From Ustilaginoidea virens (Eukaryota > Ascomycota > Sordariomycetes > Hypocreales > Clavicipitaceae), in the NCBI RefSeq assembly GCF_000687475.1, contig NC_057316.1, positions 4,030,001-4,094,000 of the forward strand: DNA of 64,000 nt, read 5' to 3'. The notes beneath the pieces are model-generated. The model had not been told where the DNA came from, made no database searches, and saw only the letters and a program-made list of their open reading frames with translations. Within the stretch, counting starts at the first letter, position 1. Each line of letters starts with the position of its first letter. Both the position numbers and the translations under genes were made by a program. Positions 35,926-46,694 of the stretch are shown in pieces.

Positions 35926-35992
35926 CGGCCTCTGCTCTAGGCAAGGCAGTCAGTCGTCCGCTCTACCCGCTCCTATGCGCGTCACCATCTGC
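35590..35992. other. convergent 3' region with T43 tract
   Basis: Between the stops of CNXE and VMA16. Shorter T runs occur near 35623 and 35812, then an uninterrupted T run at 35883-35925. No gene seen. Confidence 0.6.
35883..35925. repeat. T43 homopolymer
   Basis: Forty-three T on the plus strand, among the longest runs in the window, between two convergent genes. Confidence 0.9.
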
Positions 35993-36613
35993 CTAGGTCG
36001 TCGACCCAAAGTCCGGCGCCTTGCTGGAAACCAGCAGCCCGATAATGAGACCAAACAGACCCAAGACGGAGCTAAAGATTTCAATGACGAGAATCTTGAC
36101 GAAGCTGTTTTGTGCACCGATGATTTTCCTTATTAGCCGCGCAGCCCTTGTCGCACACGTCTGCATGGGAAAGGAAGGAAACAAGGAAGACAGGAAAGGA
36201 AAGGGGGGAAGGGGAAATACGCACAGCGACGGGTCAGCAGCGTCAGCCAGAGCAGCACCGGATCCGTTGATGCCGACGGCCACACCGCAGACCAGGTTGC
36301 AGAAGCCGACGGTCAGGCCGGACCAGAACAGCGCGAAGCCGGTGTAGTAGGCGGCGGGCGAGGACATCTGGGCCACGCCTGTCCTGTCCACCTTGGCGGA
36401 GAAGACGATGGCCATGATGACGCCGTAGATGGCGACGACTTCGCAGAAGATGATGGAGATCAAGTTCTTTGTGCGGATGCGGGGGGCCTTGACGCCCGCG
36501 CCGAGGATGGAGGACCCGGTGATGAAGATGCCCCTGAAGCATGGCATGGCATGGCATGGCAAGTCTGTCAGAACAAAAAGTCGGCCAAAAAGCTGGGCGT
36601 CGTTTCCGGACAC

Positions 36614-36666
<53 letters not shown>

Positions 36667-36971
36667 GGGGGGAAAACCCACCACGCGGCGCCGACGACGG
36701 ACAGGCCGATGCACAGGGCGATGCCCAAGTCGGCCCATGCGTAGGGCGAGACGGATTCGAGGAAGGCGCCGACGTTGAAGGCCTCGCCGCTGCCGGTGAA
36801 GAGCATATCTGCCGACAACGACGTGTTTAGTCCTGCGAAGGCGCGAAAGCGCGAAAGCGGCCCGGGGGGTGGTGCACCGGAGGGGGGGAGGGGGGTGCGC
36901 GTTCAAGACATACAGGCTCCCACGACGAGGAGGGACGACGCGACGGCGCCCAGGCCGTAGTAGTAGGCCAT
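35993..36971 (-). CDS. VMA16: V-ATPase proteolipid subunit c'' (Vma16)
   Basis: Four exons, 36971-36914, 36808-36682, 36533-36225 and 36104-35993, give 201 aa. The protein is almost all membrane helices, with five segments: [75 protein letters not shown] and [19 protein letters not shown] among them. The buried Glu that carries the proton is in FCEVVAIYG; the RIRTKN loop is also typical. Vma16 sits in the rotating ring of the vacuolar V0 sector. Intron 2 (36681-36534) contains a GA run of about 46 bases. It is divergent from TOA2 and convergent with CNXE. Confidence 0.95.
36617..36662. repeat. GA dinucleotide run in VMA16 intron
   Basis: About 23 GA units; CT in the VMA16 transcript, close to the donor of intron 2. 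Confidence 0.9.
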
Positions 36972-37595
36972 GACAGATTGTCGGCGGAACTCGACGAGCA
37001 AAGGGAACGCACGACGAAAGCACGACGAAAGCACGACGAAAGCGCAACGCAGCGGCCGAGACGGAGCGGAGAATGAGATCTTGGGGCCGGCAGTCGAAGC
37101 GGGTGTTGAGCGTGGCGTGATGCGTCGTGCCAAGTCGTGCGAGGCGTGCGAGGCGTGCGAGGCGTGCAAGGCGAGAAGCAAGCAAGTCGTGAAGCAAATC
37201 GTGAAGCAAGTCGTGAAGCAAGTCGTGAAGCTCTCTCCATGTTCCAGGACGGGATCGACGTCACATGATTGCAGGGGCGCTTAGTCAGGATCGAGCAGCC
37301 CAGCCCAGCCCAGCCCAGCCCAGCCCCTCCCTCACCTTTCGTCTCAGCCGGCCGCTTCCAGCTTGCACTTCCAGCTTGCATCACTTCCAGCTTGCATCAC
37401 TTCCAGCTTGCATCCCTTCCAGCTTGCATCCCTTCCAGCTTGCATCCCTTCCTACAACGCTACGTCTCCCCAACCCGACGAAACCAACACACAAGCCCAA
37501 GCCGGCCTTTTCTCCCGACCGAGCCAGCCTTGCCCCCGAGCCAGCCTTGCCCCCGAGCCAGCCTTCCCCCTGAGCCTCTCAACCCCCCGGCAGCC
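36972..37595. promoter_or_regulatory. Divergent VMA16/TOA2 promoter with several minisatellites
   Basis: Three tandem families lie between the starts: GCACGACGAAA (37009-37043), GAGGCGTGC and CAAGTCGTGAAG units (37136-37231), and CTTCCAGCTTGCATCA units (37355-37452, about six copies) inside the likely TOA2 leader. CCCAG repeats lie at 37298-37326. No gene seen. Confidence 0.6.
37355..37452. repeat. 16-mer minisatellite in TOA2 leader
   Basis: About six copies of a unit close to CTTCCAGCTTGCATCA. Period 16 with minor variation, on the sense strand of TOA2, about 145 bases before its ATG. Confidence 0.85.
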
Positions 37596-38157
37596 ATGGC
37601 GTCCGGAGCCCAGTCGTACTACGAGCTCTACCGTCGAAGCAGGTACTGCCCGCCACGCCAAAGGCCGCCCAGCGAGCAGGCACCCTCAAGCCCAGCGCAC
37701 CCTCTTCCAAAAAACACAAAAAAAAAAAAAAAGAAAAAAAGACTAATCCCCGTCCCGGACAGCATCGGACTCGCCCTGACGGACACCCTCGACGATCTCA
37801 TCAGCGAAGAGCGCATCAACCCGCAGCTTGCCATGAAGATTCTGGGCAACTTTGACCAGGCAATCACCGAGGCGCTGCAGAAGGGCGTCAAGAGCCGGCT
37901 GCAGTTTAAGGTTGGTTTTCTTTGGCCACCGCTCCCCCCACCGCGCCCCCCCCCCCCCCCTCCCTCGCTCCCTCGCGTGTGTGCTGACGAGCTGGGAAAT
38001 CCAGGGAAGCCTCGACACGTACCGGTTCTGCGACGAGGTGTGGACCTTTTTGATCAAGAACGTGACGTTCAAGATGGACAATGGGAGCCAGTCCGTGTAC
38101 GCGGACAAGGTCAAGATTGTCAGCTGCAACGCCAAGAAGCCTGGAGAGGGGCCGTGA
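37596..38157 (+). CDS. TOA2: TFIIA small (gamma) subunit Toa2
   Basis: Exons 37596-37642, 37763-37910 and 38005-38157 give 115 aa, the family length. [22 protein letters not shown] is the conserved four-helix N-terminus; [15 protein letters not shown] follows, then the beta-barrel part with [19 protein letters not shown] and [12 protein letters not shown]. Toa2 pairs with Toa1 to stabilise TBP on TATA DNA in RNA polymerase II initiation. Intron 1 holds an A-rich run before its acceptor and intron 2 a C run. Downstream on the same strand is the TMEM42-like gene. Confidence 0.97.
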
Positions 38158-38786
38158 AGAGACGACCAGGCGTCAAAAAGGGAAACAAAAGAAAAAAAAA
38201 AGGGGGTTTTGTTTCGAAACGGCCTGTGTTGGCGCGGTAGCAAGTTGCCTATGCTGATGCGGTGGTCCTTGAACATGTGTGCATTTGGGGTGGGGGGTGG
38301 GGGGCCCTTCTCTTTCTCCTGGTTTTCCTTCTTTTTTTTTTCGTTTTATTCTCTTTTTCATCATCGTGTCCGGGTTTTTGACCCTGTGCGATTGGGAGTT
38401 TTGGCGCATCAATACCGGGGGATTTGCAGAAAGTAGACTTGCTCGTAGTGCCCAGGCCTGGGGCTACATAAAGACATTAGCTCTGAACACATTGATCATC
38501 CGTCTCTGGCCTGGCCGGCAGTGACATCACCGGGCACCCACCCCACCTGCCCTTGCCCGCTTGGCACCTGCCTGTCTATGGCTGGCACCTGCCTGTCGCT
38601 GGCTGGCACCTGCCTGCCGCACCTGCACAGCCGCTCAGGGGCCGCCCTACTCAGCCCAGGCAGCTTCCATCCTCTATCCAACCAAGGTGAGTCGACATCG
38701 TCGACATCGTCACATCGTCACATCGTCACATCGTCACATCGTCACATCCGACAGGACCATCACCGCCCCTCGCAGCGCTTTGCGCC
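38158..38786. other. intergenic, TOA2 3' end and TMEM42 promoter
   Basis: Holds T-rich tracts at 38325-38360, TGGCACCTGCCTGTC-like repeats at 38560-38612 (three copies) and a CATCGTCA tandem at 38696-38748. No gene seen. Confidence 0.5.
38696..38748. repeat. CATCGTCA tandem
   Basis: About six units of an 8-9 mer (ACATCGTC) just upstream of the TMEM42-like start. Confidence 0.85.
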
Positions 38787-39704
38787 ATGGTCCGCCAACG
38801 ACGTCTCCAACACGCCGACCCATCATCGCCCGCCATGGCCATGCCCGAACCCCCCGCGCAGCCTGCCACCACCACCACCACCACGACGCCGTGCCATTCG
38901 TCGCCCTCCCAATGGATCGTCTACGCCCTCGCCAGCGGCGCCTGCGCTGCCCTCAACGGCGTTTTCGCAAAACTGTACGTACGTCCGACTCCCCCCCCCC
39001 CCCCACCCCCCCCCGCGCATCAAACAAACAGCCCGATACTCAAGAGCAGCCGCCGGATAAAGAACAACCACAGAGCTCACCGCAAGCCTCTCCCGATCCG
39101 TCGCCCGCATCCTCTCGCTCTCCCACCATGAAACCGCCGTCCAGGTCATCATCCGAGGGGTACGTGTACGCCACGTCGACGAGAGAAAACAAAAAAATAA
39201 AAAGAAAAAGGCGCCCGTCCGGGCTCGCTCCTCACCCAACTAACGCGCGCAGGGCTTCTTTGCGCTCAACCTCACGTTCAACGGCGTGGTAAGTGCCGGC
39301 CGCCCCCGTCCGACAATGCACCCCATGCTCGTCCCTTGCACATCTATACATATACACATATAAAGAAAGAAGGAAAGAAAACTCACCTGTAATTGTCCAA
39401 GATGTGGACCTTGTTCACAAAGGCCCTTGCCAAAGGCTCGTCTACCACCCAGGTGTCCGTCATCAACACGTCGACCAATTTCCTGCTCACTGCGCTGCTG
39501 GGGCTGTTGGTCTTCTCGGAGGCGCTGCCGCCGCTGTGGTGGGCGGGTGCGTCGTTGCTTGTCGTCGGCAGTGTGGTGGTGGGCAGAAACGATGAGGCTG
39601 CTGGCGGCGGCGGCGGCGGCGGCCGTGAGACGGCTTCCCAGGGGGGAGGGACGCGGGCGGATGGCGAGACTACTCCCCTCGTCGGGGACGGATGTGCAGA
39701 ATGA
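38787..39704 (+). CDS. TMEM42-like EamA-family membrane protein
   Basis: Four exons, 38787-38974, 39063-39159, 39253-39288 (36 nt) and 39402-39704, give 207 aa. After a Thr/Pro-rich N-terminus come the TMEM42 marks: WIVYALASGACAALNGVFAKL-TTTELT, then VIIRGGFFALNLTFNGVMWTLFTKAL, STTQVSVINTSTNFLLTALLG and LPPLWWAGASLLVVGSVVVG, about four to five membrane helices. The family is related to EamA drug/metabolite transporters but is half-size, so it may act as a dimer; no substrate is known to me. The C-tail is Gly-rich. The exon 2 acceptor at 39062 was chosen because it restores AKLTTTELT. A second in-frame Met at 38835 is also possible. Confidence 0.85.
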
Positions 39705-39897
39705 GCCTGTTGATGACTCTGCGAGGTAGGGGGGTCGAAGCAGCTCGAAAAGATCAAAGTGCGATAACTGCTCCCCCCATTCTCCATGGGGTTCCAAGCA
39801 CTGGTCGAGAAGATGCATGGCCAGGTCATGCATGACCAAGAGGAAGCATAAAATAAAAAAACAAAACAAAATAAAGTAACATAAAATAGGCCCCAAT

Positions 39898-39942
<45 letters not shown>

Positions 39943-39979
39943 CTGGTACCGCCGTATGTGTTACGGTCACACTTGGTCG
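39705..39979. repeat. Convergent spacer with A42 homopolymer
   Basis: Between the TMEM42-like and CLC stops. An A run covers 39899-39940, preceded by AT-rich sequence. Together with the T43 tract at 35883 it places homopolymers of over 40 bases at two successive convergent gene ends. Confidence 0.85.
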
Positions 39980-42923
39980 TCATTGTCTAGTCTCTAGCTC
40001 GACTCCTTCCTCAGCCACATCCTCGTCCCCTTCGAGGATCGGCCCGCCTCCCCGACCTTGCATCCCAACCTCGTCATGGCCGCTCAGCTGTATCCTACCT
40101 CTCGATGCCGTCGACACATGCCCGCTCAGCCAGCTTCCAGCCGTCCGCAGAGTATTCCACAGCTGCTCCTGCCCCTCGCGGATGCGGTGGTCGTCCTTGG
40201 GATTCTCGGCGGCCTCCACCTTGAACTGGTACTTGAGACAGTCCTTGACGGTGACCAGGCCGGTCAATCTGCCGTGGTACTCTATCAGCACCACGCGAGG
40301 GCCGATCTTGCGGAACAGCTCCATGACCGTCTCCAGGGGAAGTCGGGGATGCGCCGTGACCGGCGTCGCGTCGACGTAGCGGCTAAAGTCGAGCGAGGTG
40401 GATGCCGTGGAGTCGATGCAGGCCGTGACCGTGACCGTGACCGTGGGCGTCATGGGCGTGCGCGACGTCGCCGCGGGCGGGGGAGGTGCAAACACGCACC
40501 TGGCGTCGGGGCTGATGGCCCTCTCGCGTCGGAGACGGTCGATGGCGTACCGGATCTCCGTCCGGCCAATGTACCCGACCAGCATCCTTGCGCCGGCGTC
40601 GTCCTCCACGACGGGGAAGCCCTGGTACTTGTCGTCCCGGAGCAGTCGCTCCACCTCGCGCAGCGTCAGCCCGTGCGCGGGCAGGGACACGACCGAGGTG
40701 CGCATGACCTGCGACACGGGGACGCCAAAGTTGTGCTCCTCCTTGTTGTCGAGAAAGGGGAACCCGCTGAACCAGATCATCCGGTCGGCGATGCCGCCCT
40801 TGCCAAAGGCCTCGCTGACGGCCTTGGTGACGCCGACGACAATCATGGTGGGCAGGATGTACGTGAGGGCGCCCGTCAGTTCGAACATGATGACCACGAC
40901 CGACACGGTAAGGTGCATGATGCCGCTGAGCGCCGCGCCGGCGCCCAGAAACGCGTAGGTCCCCGGCGTTATGCACGGCTCGTCGGGTTTGCAGGCGGAG
41001 AAGAAGAGGCTGCCGGGGTTCGCCTCGTGCACGGCTTGGACCAGGATGCCGACGGTCCGGCCAAAGGACGCGCCAATGGCCATGGACGGCACGAAGATGC
41101 CGGCGGGCACCTTGCACCCGTACGAGACGACGACGAGGAGGATGCGCAAGCCCGTCGCCATGGACAGCGAGACAACGTTCCAGAACCGCCTGTCCGTCTC
41201 GCAGAGCCCGTGGTAATCCTCGGAGCCCTCGCACTCGAGAAACAGAATCTCCATGCTCTCCGTCATGTCGATTCTCAGAAACGCGTTTGGGTAGCAGATG
41301 ACGGCGGTCGCGGCGGCCAGCAGCGTGGCTTCCACGACGGCGTACTTGGCCAGGTACTTTTTCCGGAACGCCTGCGCGCGCAGGTTCCACTTGATGACCA
41401 AGGCGCCGTACAAGCCGCCGAACACGCCGATGATGATGTAGAAGACAATCTCGAAAAAGTGCCAGTCCCGGTCGTACTTGACCTGGAACATGACCAGCTG
41501 ACCGGTGCGGAAGGGGTTCATGGCGGCAAGCACCGCCGTGGCAACGAGGGCGCAGAAGTAGCTTCGCCACATGGTCTTGAGGGGGAAGTGGTTGGACATT
41601 TCTTCCAGAGAGAAGAGCACGCCTCCGATGGGGCTGCCAAAGGCCACGGCCACGCCAGCCGCGGCACAGGCGCTGAGGATCTCTCTCGTCTTGGAGGCGT
41701 TGCTTCGGTACTTTGCAAAGAGTCGGGAAATGACGTTTCCCGTGCACACAGCGTAGTGGACGCTGGGGCCTTCCTTGCCGACGGACAAGCCCGACGCAAT
41801 GGCCAGAGGAAGACAGACGGACTTGATGACCAGGGTCCAGAAGCCCAGGAAGCCCTTCATGACGAAGCCCGCGATGATGCACTTGATTTCGGAGATGCCT
41901 GATCCGGCTGCATAGGGAGCGAATGACTTGACGAGCGAGGCGGAGACGAAGGCGAAGCACGTCTGGGTTGAGACATTGCACCAGTGAGGTCAGTAGGTGG
42001 CGAGCGAGCAGCGTCCCACGCACGGCCCGGCCCATCCACGGCCGCGCCGGCAGAAGGAGGGGAAAAAGACGAGACGTACTGCGAAGACAAGATAGAAAAC
42101 GTAGTTCAGGGGCTCGAATCCTGTCCAACGATGCCAGTTGGCGCACCCTTGGACCGGGTCAGGTCAGCCGGCTGAAGCAGTGCACGGAGTTTTGGCCCCG
42201 GGGCATGACACGGAGGGAGGGGTGGGAGAGACGTCTGAAGCTCACCGTTATCCTCGCCCCAGCAGCAGAAGTTCTCGTTGAGGTAAAAGGCGGTGGTGCA
42301 ATATCCCAGCTTGACATCCGACAGCCACTCCGTTATGATGTTCAAGAGAGCCGCGTTGAGACCAATGGCCGCGCCAATGATGGTGACGACGATCCAGCCC
42401 TGGGCAGCGTCATAAGAAGCCCATACTCGATAGCGCCAGCCTTGCTGGCCTCGCTCGTACAAGCCCGCTGCTCTTTTCTGCCTGCTTTTCCGTCGGGCTT
42501 GTTCGCGGGAGGCGTCTTGAACCCAGTCTGCAAGGGAGCAAATATTACTATACTGAGCGAAAAGCCTCGGCTGATTCAAGACGACGTCTTGTCCGAGGCC
42601 GAGACACAATGTCTGTGCAAAATACCTATCGTTGTAAAGTCCTAAAACGCAAACAAGTCAACAGGTCAGCAGGTCCACAGGTCAACATGTCGCCGTGGAT
42701 ATCCGGAGGGAGCCAGAGGGAGCCAGCTGGGCGGAAAGAGGCGTGCGCATACTTCGTATCTTTTAATCTCGGCAATTTCCTCCTCGATCTGGGCTTCCCC
42801 TGGTGGCCCGGCGGCAGCCTCGCCGCGCTCAGCGGTTGAAAAGGCAAAGGACAATCGGGAGGCGGTGGACGGCCGCCGTATGTTGCCAGGAACGCGGCCG
42901 GCGGAGGTGGAATGCACGCTCAT
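39980..42923 (-). CDS. CLC-family chloride/proton antiporter (Gef1 type)
   Basis: Five exons, 42923-42753, 42641-42626 (16 nt), 42527-42246, 42147-42080 and 41962-39980, give 839 aa. Selectivity and gating motifs are in order: GSGISEIKCII, GKEGPSVHY (with the gating Glu) and PAGIFVPSMAIGASFGR. GSGISE rather than GSGIPE is also found in yeast Gef1. Many membrane helices are followed by two cytoplasmic CBS domains (VSQVMRTSVVSLPAHG, QGFPVV; and RLPLETVMELF, GRLTGLVTVKDCLKYQ) with an insert of TVTV repeats between. Such proteins exchange chloride and protons in Golgi, endosome or vacuole membranes and support copper and iron loading. The micro-exon encodes DFTTI and joins IKRYE to DWVQDAS. Confidence 0.94.
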
Positions 42924-43707
42924 GATATGGGCAGGTGTGTCATGCTGTCGGCTGTCGAGTTGCGAAGGAGCCGCGCCGCTTGTGGGATGAGAAAGGCGCG
43001 CGGCTGATGAATGGATGAAGGTGCGAATGGGCGGGTTGGTCTATCTACGGCTCTATGCACGGGGACATGTCGTGAAAGGCGAAGGCGGGATCAATCGTCG
43101 GGGGATTTCGGTCCTCTGTGACGGTGGCGGTGATGGTGATAGTCTGACGGTGATGGTGATGGCGATGGCGATGGCGATGGCGATGGCGATGGCGATGGTG
43201 ATGGCAGCACCGAGCACGGAGTGCAAGTTACTTGGCCTGGTGTTGTGATGCGCAACCCACGCACACGACCGACCCGACCCGTCCGCAGTTCCGAGGCTTG
43301 TTTGCTACCCTATACCCAGCTGGCCAGAGGCAGGCCGCAACTAACAGAACCTGACCAATCAACAACCAATTAACCAGCCAACCAACCCAACCAACCAGGC
43401 GGCCTCTATTGGCCCCACCAGTCTCCTGTTGCATGGCCTTGGCGCTTGAGTTGGCTGCAGCGCCAACTCAACCCCATCCAGTCCATCCCACCACCTACCA
43501 CCTGCGGACGCGTGCCGAGACCCTGCATGATCGCGTCTTCATCTCGCCATGTCATTGCTGTCCAGCTTTCATTGAGACAAGCCAAGCCATCCTCATCACC
43601 AGCCCTCCCTCACCAGCCTTTCCTCACCGACCACCCCACCCCTCACCAACCGTCAAAGACGAAAAGCCGGCCTTCGCACCGCCCAGCTCGTGCAAGCCAC
43701 GCCCGCC
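42924..43707. promoter_or_regulatory. Divergent promoter region, CLC and DPB3-like gene
   Basis: Contains a GATGGC hexamer tandem at 43149-43206 and AACCAACC-rich sequence at 43360-43400. The right half is a C/T-rich leader of the DPB3-like gene. No gene seen. Confidence 0.55.
43149..43206. repeat. GATGGC/GATGGT hexamer tandem
   Basis: About nine units; three open frames across it are repeat translations. Confidence 0.9.
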
Positions 43708-44576
43708 ATGCCCTACAACGCAAATGCCATTCCTCCTCGCAGAGAGCCCACCGGCCAGACGCAGCTCCCTCGTAAGTCGCCAGCCCTCCAGTCTTCCAGT
43801 CTTGCCGTCCTCCTCTGCTGCTCCCTCCCTTCCCCCCCCCCCCCCCCCCCCCCAACCAACTAACCAGGTCAAGTCTCTCGCGTAAAGAAAATCATCAACC
43901 AAGACTCTGACGTCCACATGTGCTCCAACAATGCCGCTTTTGTCATGACCCTCGCCGCCGTAACTCAACCCCTTCCACTCCGCTCCATTTGTGCCCAAGA
44001 CGGAGACAAAAGTCCAACAGGCCGCTGACGATCGACTTGCCTCGGTATCCCTCCCTCCAGGAAATGTTTATCCAGCACCTGGCCGAAGAAGCCAACACGC
44101 AAGCAAAACTGGAGCGTAAGCCTAGAAGGAACATCCAGTACAAAGACGTCGGTACGTTTGACTCCCCCTTCCCTGTCGCCGTGTGGAAAGGGTGAGAGAG
44201 CGAAAAGAAGAAACGAGTCAAGGGAAAATAACCGAGCGCCGCTTTTCAAACAGCCAATGCCGTCTCGCACCAAGATCACCTCGAGTTTCTGGAGGACATT
44301 GTTCCCAAGACGGCGCCGTACAAAAAGGTCAAGGCTGCTGCGGAAACTACCCAGGCGCGGCTCCGGGGCGGGAAGGTCCCCGAGCCAGTTCAACAAGATT
44401 ATACGCAAACGGCTATGGACAGAAGTGGCGGCCTGATTGTCAACGGAGCGAGCTCTGCGTCCATGGTCCCTTTGAGGACGAATGATAGGCGGGAGGACCC
44501 GAGCGAGCAGCTGCGGTTGGCGATGAGACGAGCAAATGGTTCAGAGAGGGATGGCGACATCACCATGGCGGGCTAA
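43708..44576 (+). CDS. Histone-fold protein, DNA polymerase epsilon/CHRAC subunit (Dpb3-like)
   Basis: Exons 43708-43771, 43868-43959, 44061-44151 and 44254-44576 give 189 aa. Residues about 22-100 form a CBF/NF-YC-type histone fold: QVSRVKKIINQDSDVHMCSN, AAFVMTLAAEMFIQHLAEEA, NIQYKDVANAVSHQDHLEFLEDIVPKT. The last segment is typical of the Dpb3/CHRAC-15 branch, which pairs with Dpb4 in DNA polymerase epsilon and ISWI-type remodellers. The C-terminal 80 residues are a low-complexity tail. Hap5 is less likely, since its HAP2-contact sequence is missing. Intron 1 contains a C17-18 run. It is convergent with LEA1. Confidence 0.88.
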
Positions 44577-44896
44577 CTCGAACCACCTATATACCCATCA
44601 AACAACTGGATAAAGCAAGGACGCGGTCTTTTGAGATCCACGAGGCTTGGCCGCTGCGCTTGGCCATGCAAAGCAAAGCAAAGCAAAGCAAAGCAAAGCA
44701 AAGCAAAGCAAAGCAAAGAAAAGCATTGAGGGCCACCACCCCGTCGTATCGCATGTTCGAATCATGATCACGCAGCCGTAATTCCCTCGGTTGCCTTTTT
44801 CGATCAAAACCGTCGATTCTTTTTTCCGTTGCGAGCTAGCATAAAGTCCCAGCCCAAAAGAGACCACACAGTAGATACAAACCCGTGAGCGCCTGC
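44577..44896. other. convergent 3' region with AAGCA tandem
   Basis: Between the stops of the DPB3-like gene and LEA1. An AAGCA pentamer tandem lies at 44667-44724 (about eleven copies). No gene seen. Confidence 0.7.
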
Positions 44897-46149
44897 CTAT
44901 TCTTCCATGGCGTCCGCGTGAATGCCAGCCGGTAGTCTGCCCTCGTTCAACTCCTTCTCCAAGGCAACAATCTCCTGCAAACTGGTTGCCTTTCTGATCC
45001 TGTCTTGTAGCCGCCTCTTCTCTTCGTCCGTGAGCTTTATCCTGGACAGCTTGGACCGGGGCGCTGCCGATCCATTGAAGGAGGCGCCAAGCGTCTGGGA
45101 CCTTTTGCCCATTATCTAACCCGGGATTCTCGCATCTTAGCCATGGCCGCCCACGACGGTCGCACGGAGCTGAAGCAACACCATGCCCAGCAGGGGAAAG
45201 CACGCACCTCTAACGCCAGCGCCGTTGGCTCCTCTTCCGTACCAAACAACTCCCGGCCATGCTCCCTCTCCGCCTCCTTGACCTTTGCATAATCGAGGAA
45301 TCGAACACTCGGACACCGCCATAAAACATAGTATCGGTAATGCTGGATTTTTTGTCGTTTCCCTCGCATTAGCAGCCACACACGAAAGAAAAGAAGACAG
45401 TCCCTTTAATTCGCCTCTACGAGGCAAAGAAGAGGAAGAAGAGGAAGAAGAAGAAGACGAGCAAGAACAGGAAAAAGGTACAGGGTCTGGTCAGTGTACA
45501 CACCTCGTTCTTTGTCACGGGATTATCCGCCAACACCAAATGCGTCAGCCTCCCAAACTTGCTCAGGACATCCAGGTCTGCCAACTCCTCCAGCTCGTTG
45601 GACGCCAAGACCAAGTTGGCCAGATTCGGGACCGCAGCAGGGAGCGTCCCGTGGATGCTTGCGACGCGATTCCTCGCCAGCAGAAGGGTGGTTATGCGCG
45701 GCGAGAGGGGGAAGTTGCCCAGGACCTGGATATCATTGTCCGTAAAGTCGATGGAATCATGGGGCTGCAAAGCGTCCCGTCAGCCCTGGGGAGGGGGGAG
45801 AAACAGAAGCAAGGGCGGGGAGGGGGGTGCATAACACAGAAGAAGAAGGGAAAAAAAAAAAAACAACAACAGCAACAACAACAACGGCGAAGCCATACTA
45901 CGTACCCCAGCAGCGCCAAGGTTCTCGATTGCAGGAATTCTATGTCCTGTAATGCCGCAAGTACGGGAAAACAAGAAACGAAAAAAAAAAAAACCAACGG
46001 TTCGCATCAACTTCTAGCTCGAGATCAAGATTTTTATCATGTCATGTAGCATCTGCTCTTTTCGACGCACCTCGCAGATCCAGCTCGCGCTCCTTGAGCG
46101 GATTCAGGTAGGACAGGGAATCGTGGATGAGCTCCGCCGTGAGCCGCAT
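44897..46149 (-). CDS. LEA1: U2 snRNP protein A' (Lea1)
   Basis: Five exons, 46149-46071, 45946-45906, 45764-45504, 45342-45208 and 45115-44897, give 244 aa with every phase closing. MRLTAELIHDSLSYLNPLKERELDLRGHRIPAIENLG is the hallmark start of U2A'. Leucine-rich repeats follow (IDFTDNDIQVLGNFP, ITTLLLARNRV, LANLVLASNELEEL, LTHLVLADNPVTKNEHYR) and the cap YYVLWRCPSVRFLDYAKVKEAER. The C-terminus has KRRLQDRIRKATS. Lea1 binds U2 B'' and loop IV of U2 snRNA for branch-site recognition. Intron 2 (45905-45765) is rich in CAA and A runs. The 41-nt second exon is short. Confidence 0.97.
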
Positions 46150-46694
46150 GGCGAAAGAACGGTTACCTGTGTCGAGGGGGCGAGAAAAGGAGGGGAGACC
46201 GATAAGAATGCTGATTGCGAATAGTGTCGTCTTTCGCACGGTCGCTGCGACCCGGTCCCGTTGAGTTGCTGCGTCAGAGAGAATTTTTGCTCAATGTCGG
46301 TGTTTCTCGTCTTTGCTGTCTTTGCTTGTCGTCGCCTTTTGGGGGGGGTCTTGGGCGGGCTGGGTGGCGCCCCTGGCCCACTTTATCCGTGGGGCTTTCG
46401 CGTCGTGCTTTGCTTGGGTCTTGATTGGTCGGTAGCAGCGACATGCAGACAATGGCGATGGCGGCAAATCACCAATCCCAATAGATGCAAGGACACGTAC
46501 ATACGTACCAAGTCAAGTCGCCTTTGACTTTTGTATAAATGAGAGAATTTGGCGTTTGGTGCCGTCAACCATACTCGGCAGTAGTTTTCTCGGCAGTGGT
46601 TTCCTCGGCTTTGTTTTTTCACAGAAAAGAAAAGAAAAGAAAAGAAAGAAAAGACACACTGGTGACTGCTCCCCTTGGTTTGCGGCATCCGCCA
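46150..46694. other. LEA1 promoter and VPS15 3' end
   Basis: A GAAAA tract lies at 46623-46653. CGGCAGT(G/T)GTTTTCTCGGC-like direct repeats lie at 46575-46610. No gene seen. Confidence 0.5.

Noticed and set aside
40058..41902. 614-codon open frame on the plus strand
   Set aside because: It is the exact antisense of the CLC coding exon; composition is Arg/Asp/Val-rich shadow and it has no family character, whereas the minus strand has all CLC motifs.
42100..42130. GGCTCGAATCC resembling a tRNA T-arm
   Set aside because: It lies in CLC exon 4 (TGFEPLN antisense) and has no acceptor stem or A box at tRNA distance.
40383..42146. 587-codon minus-strand frame overlapping CLC
   Set aside because: Arg/His/Pro-rich shadow in another frame of the same gene; it also runs through true introns.
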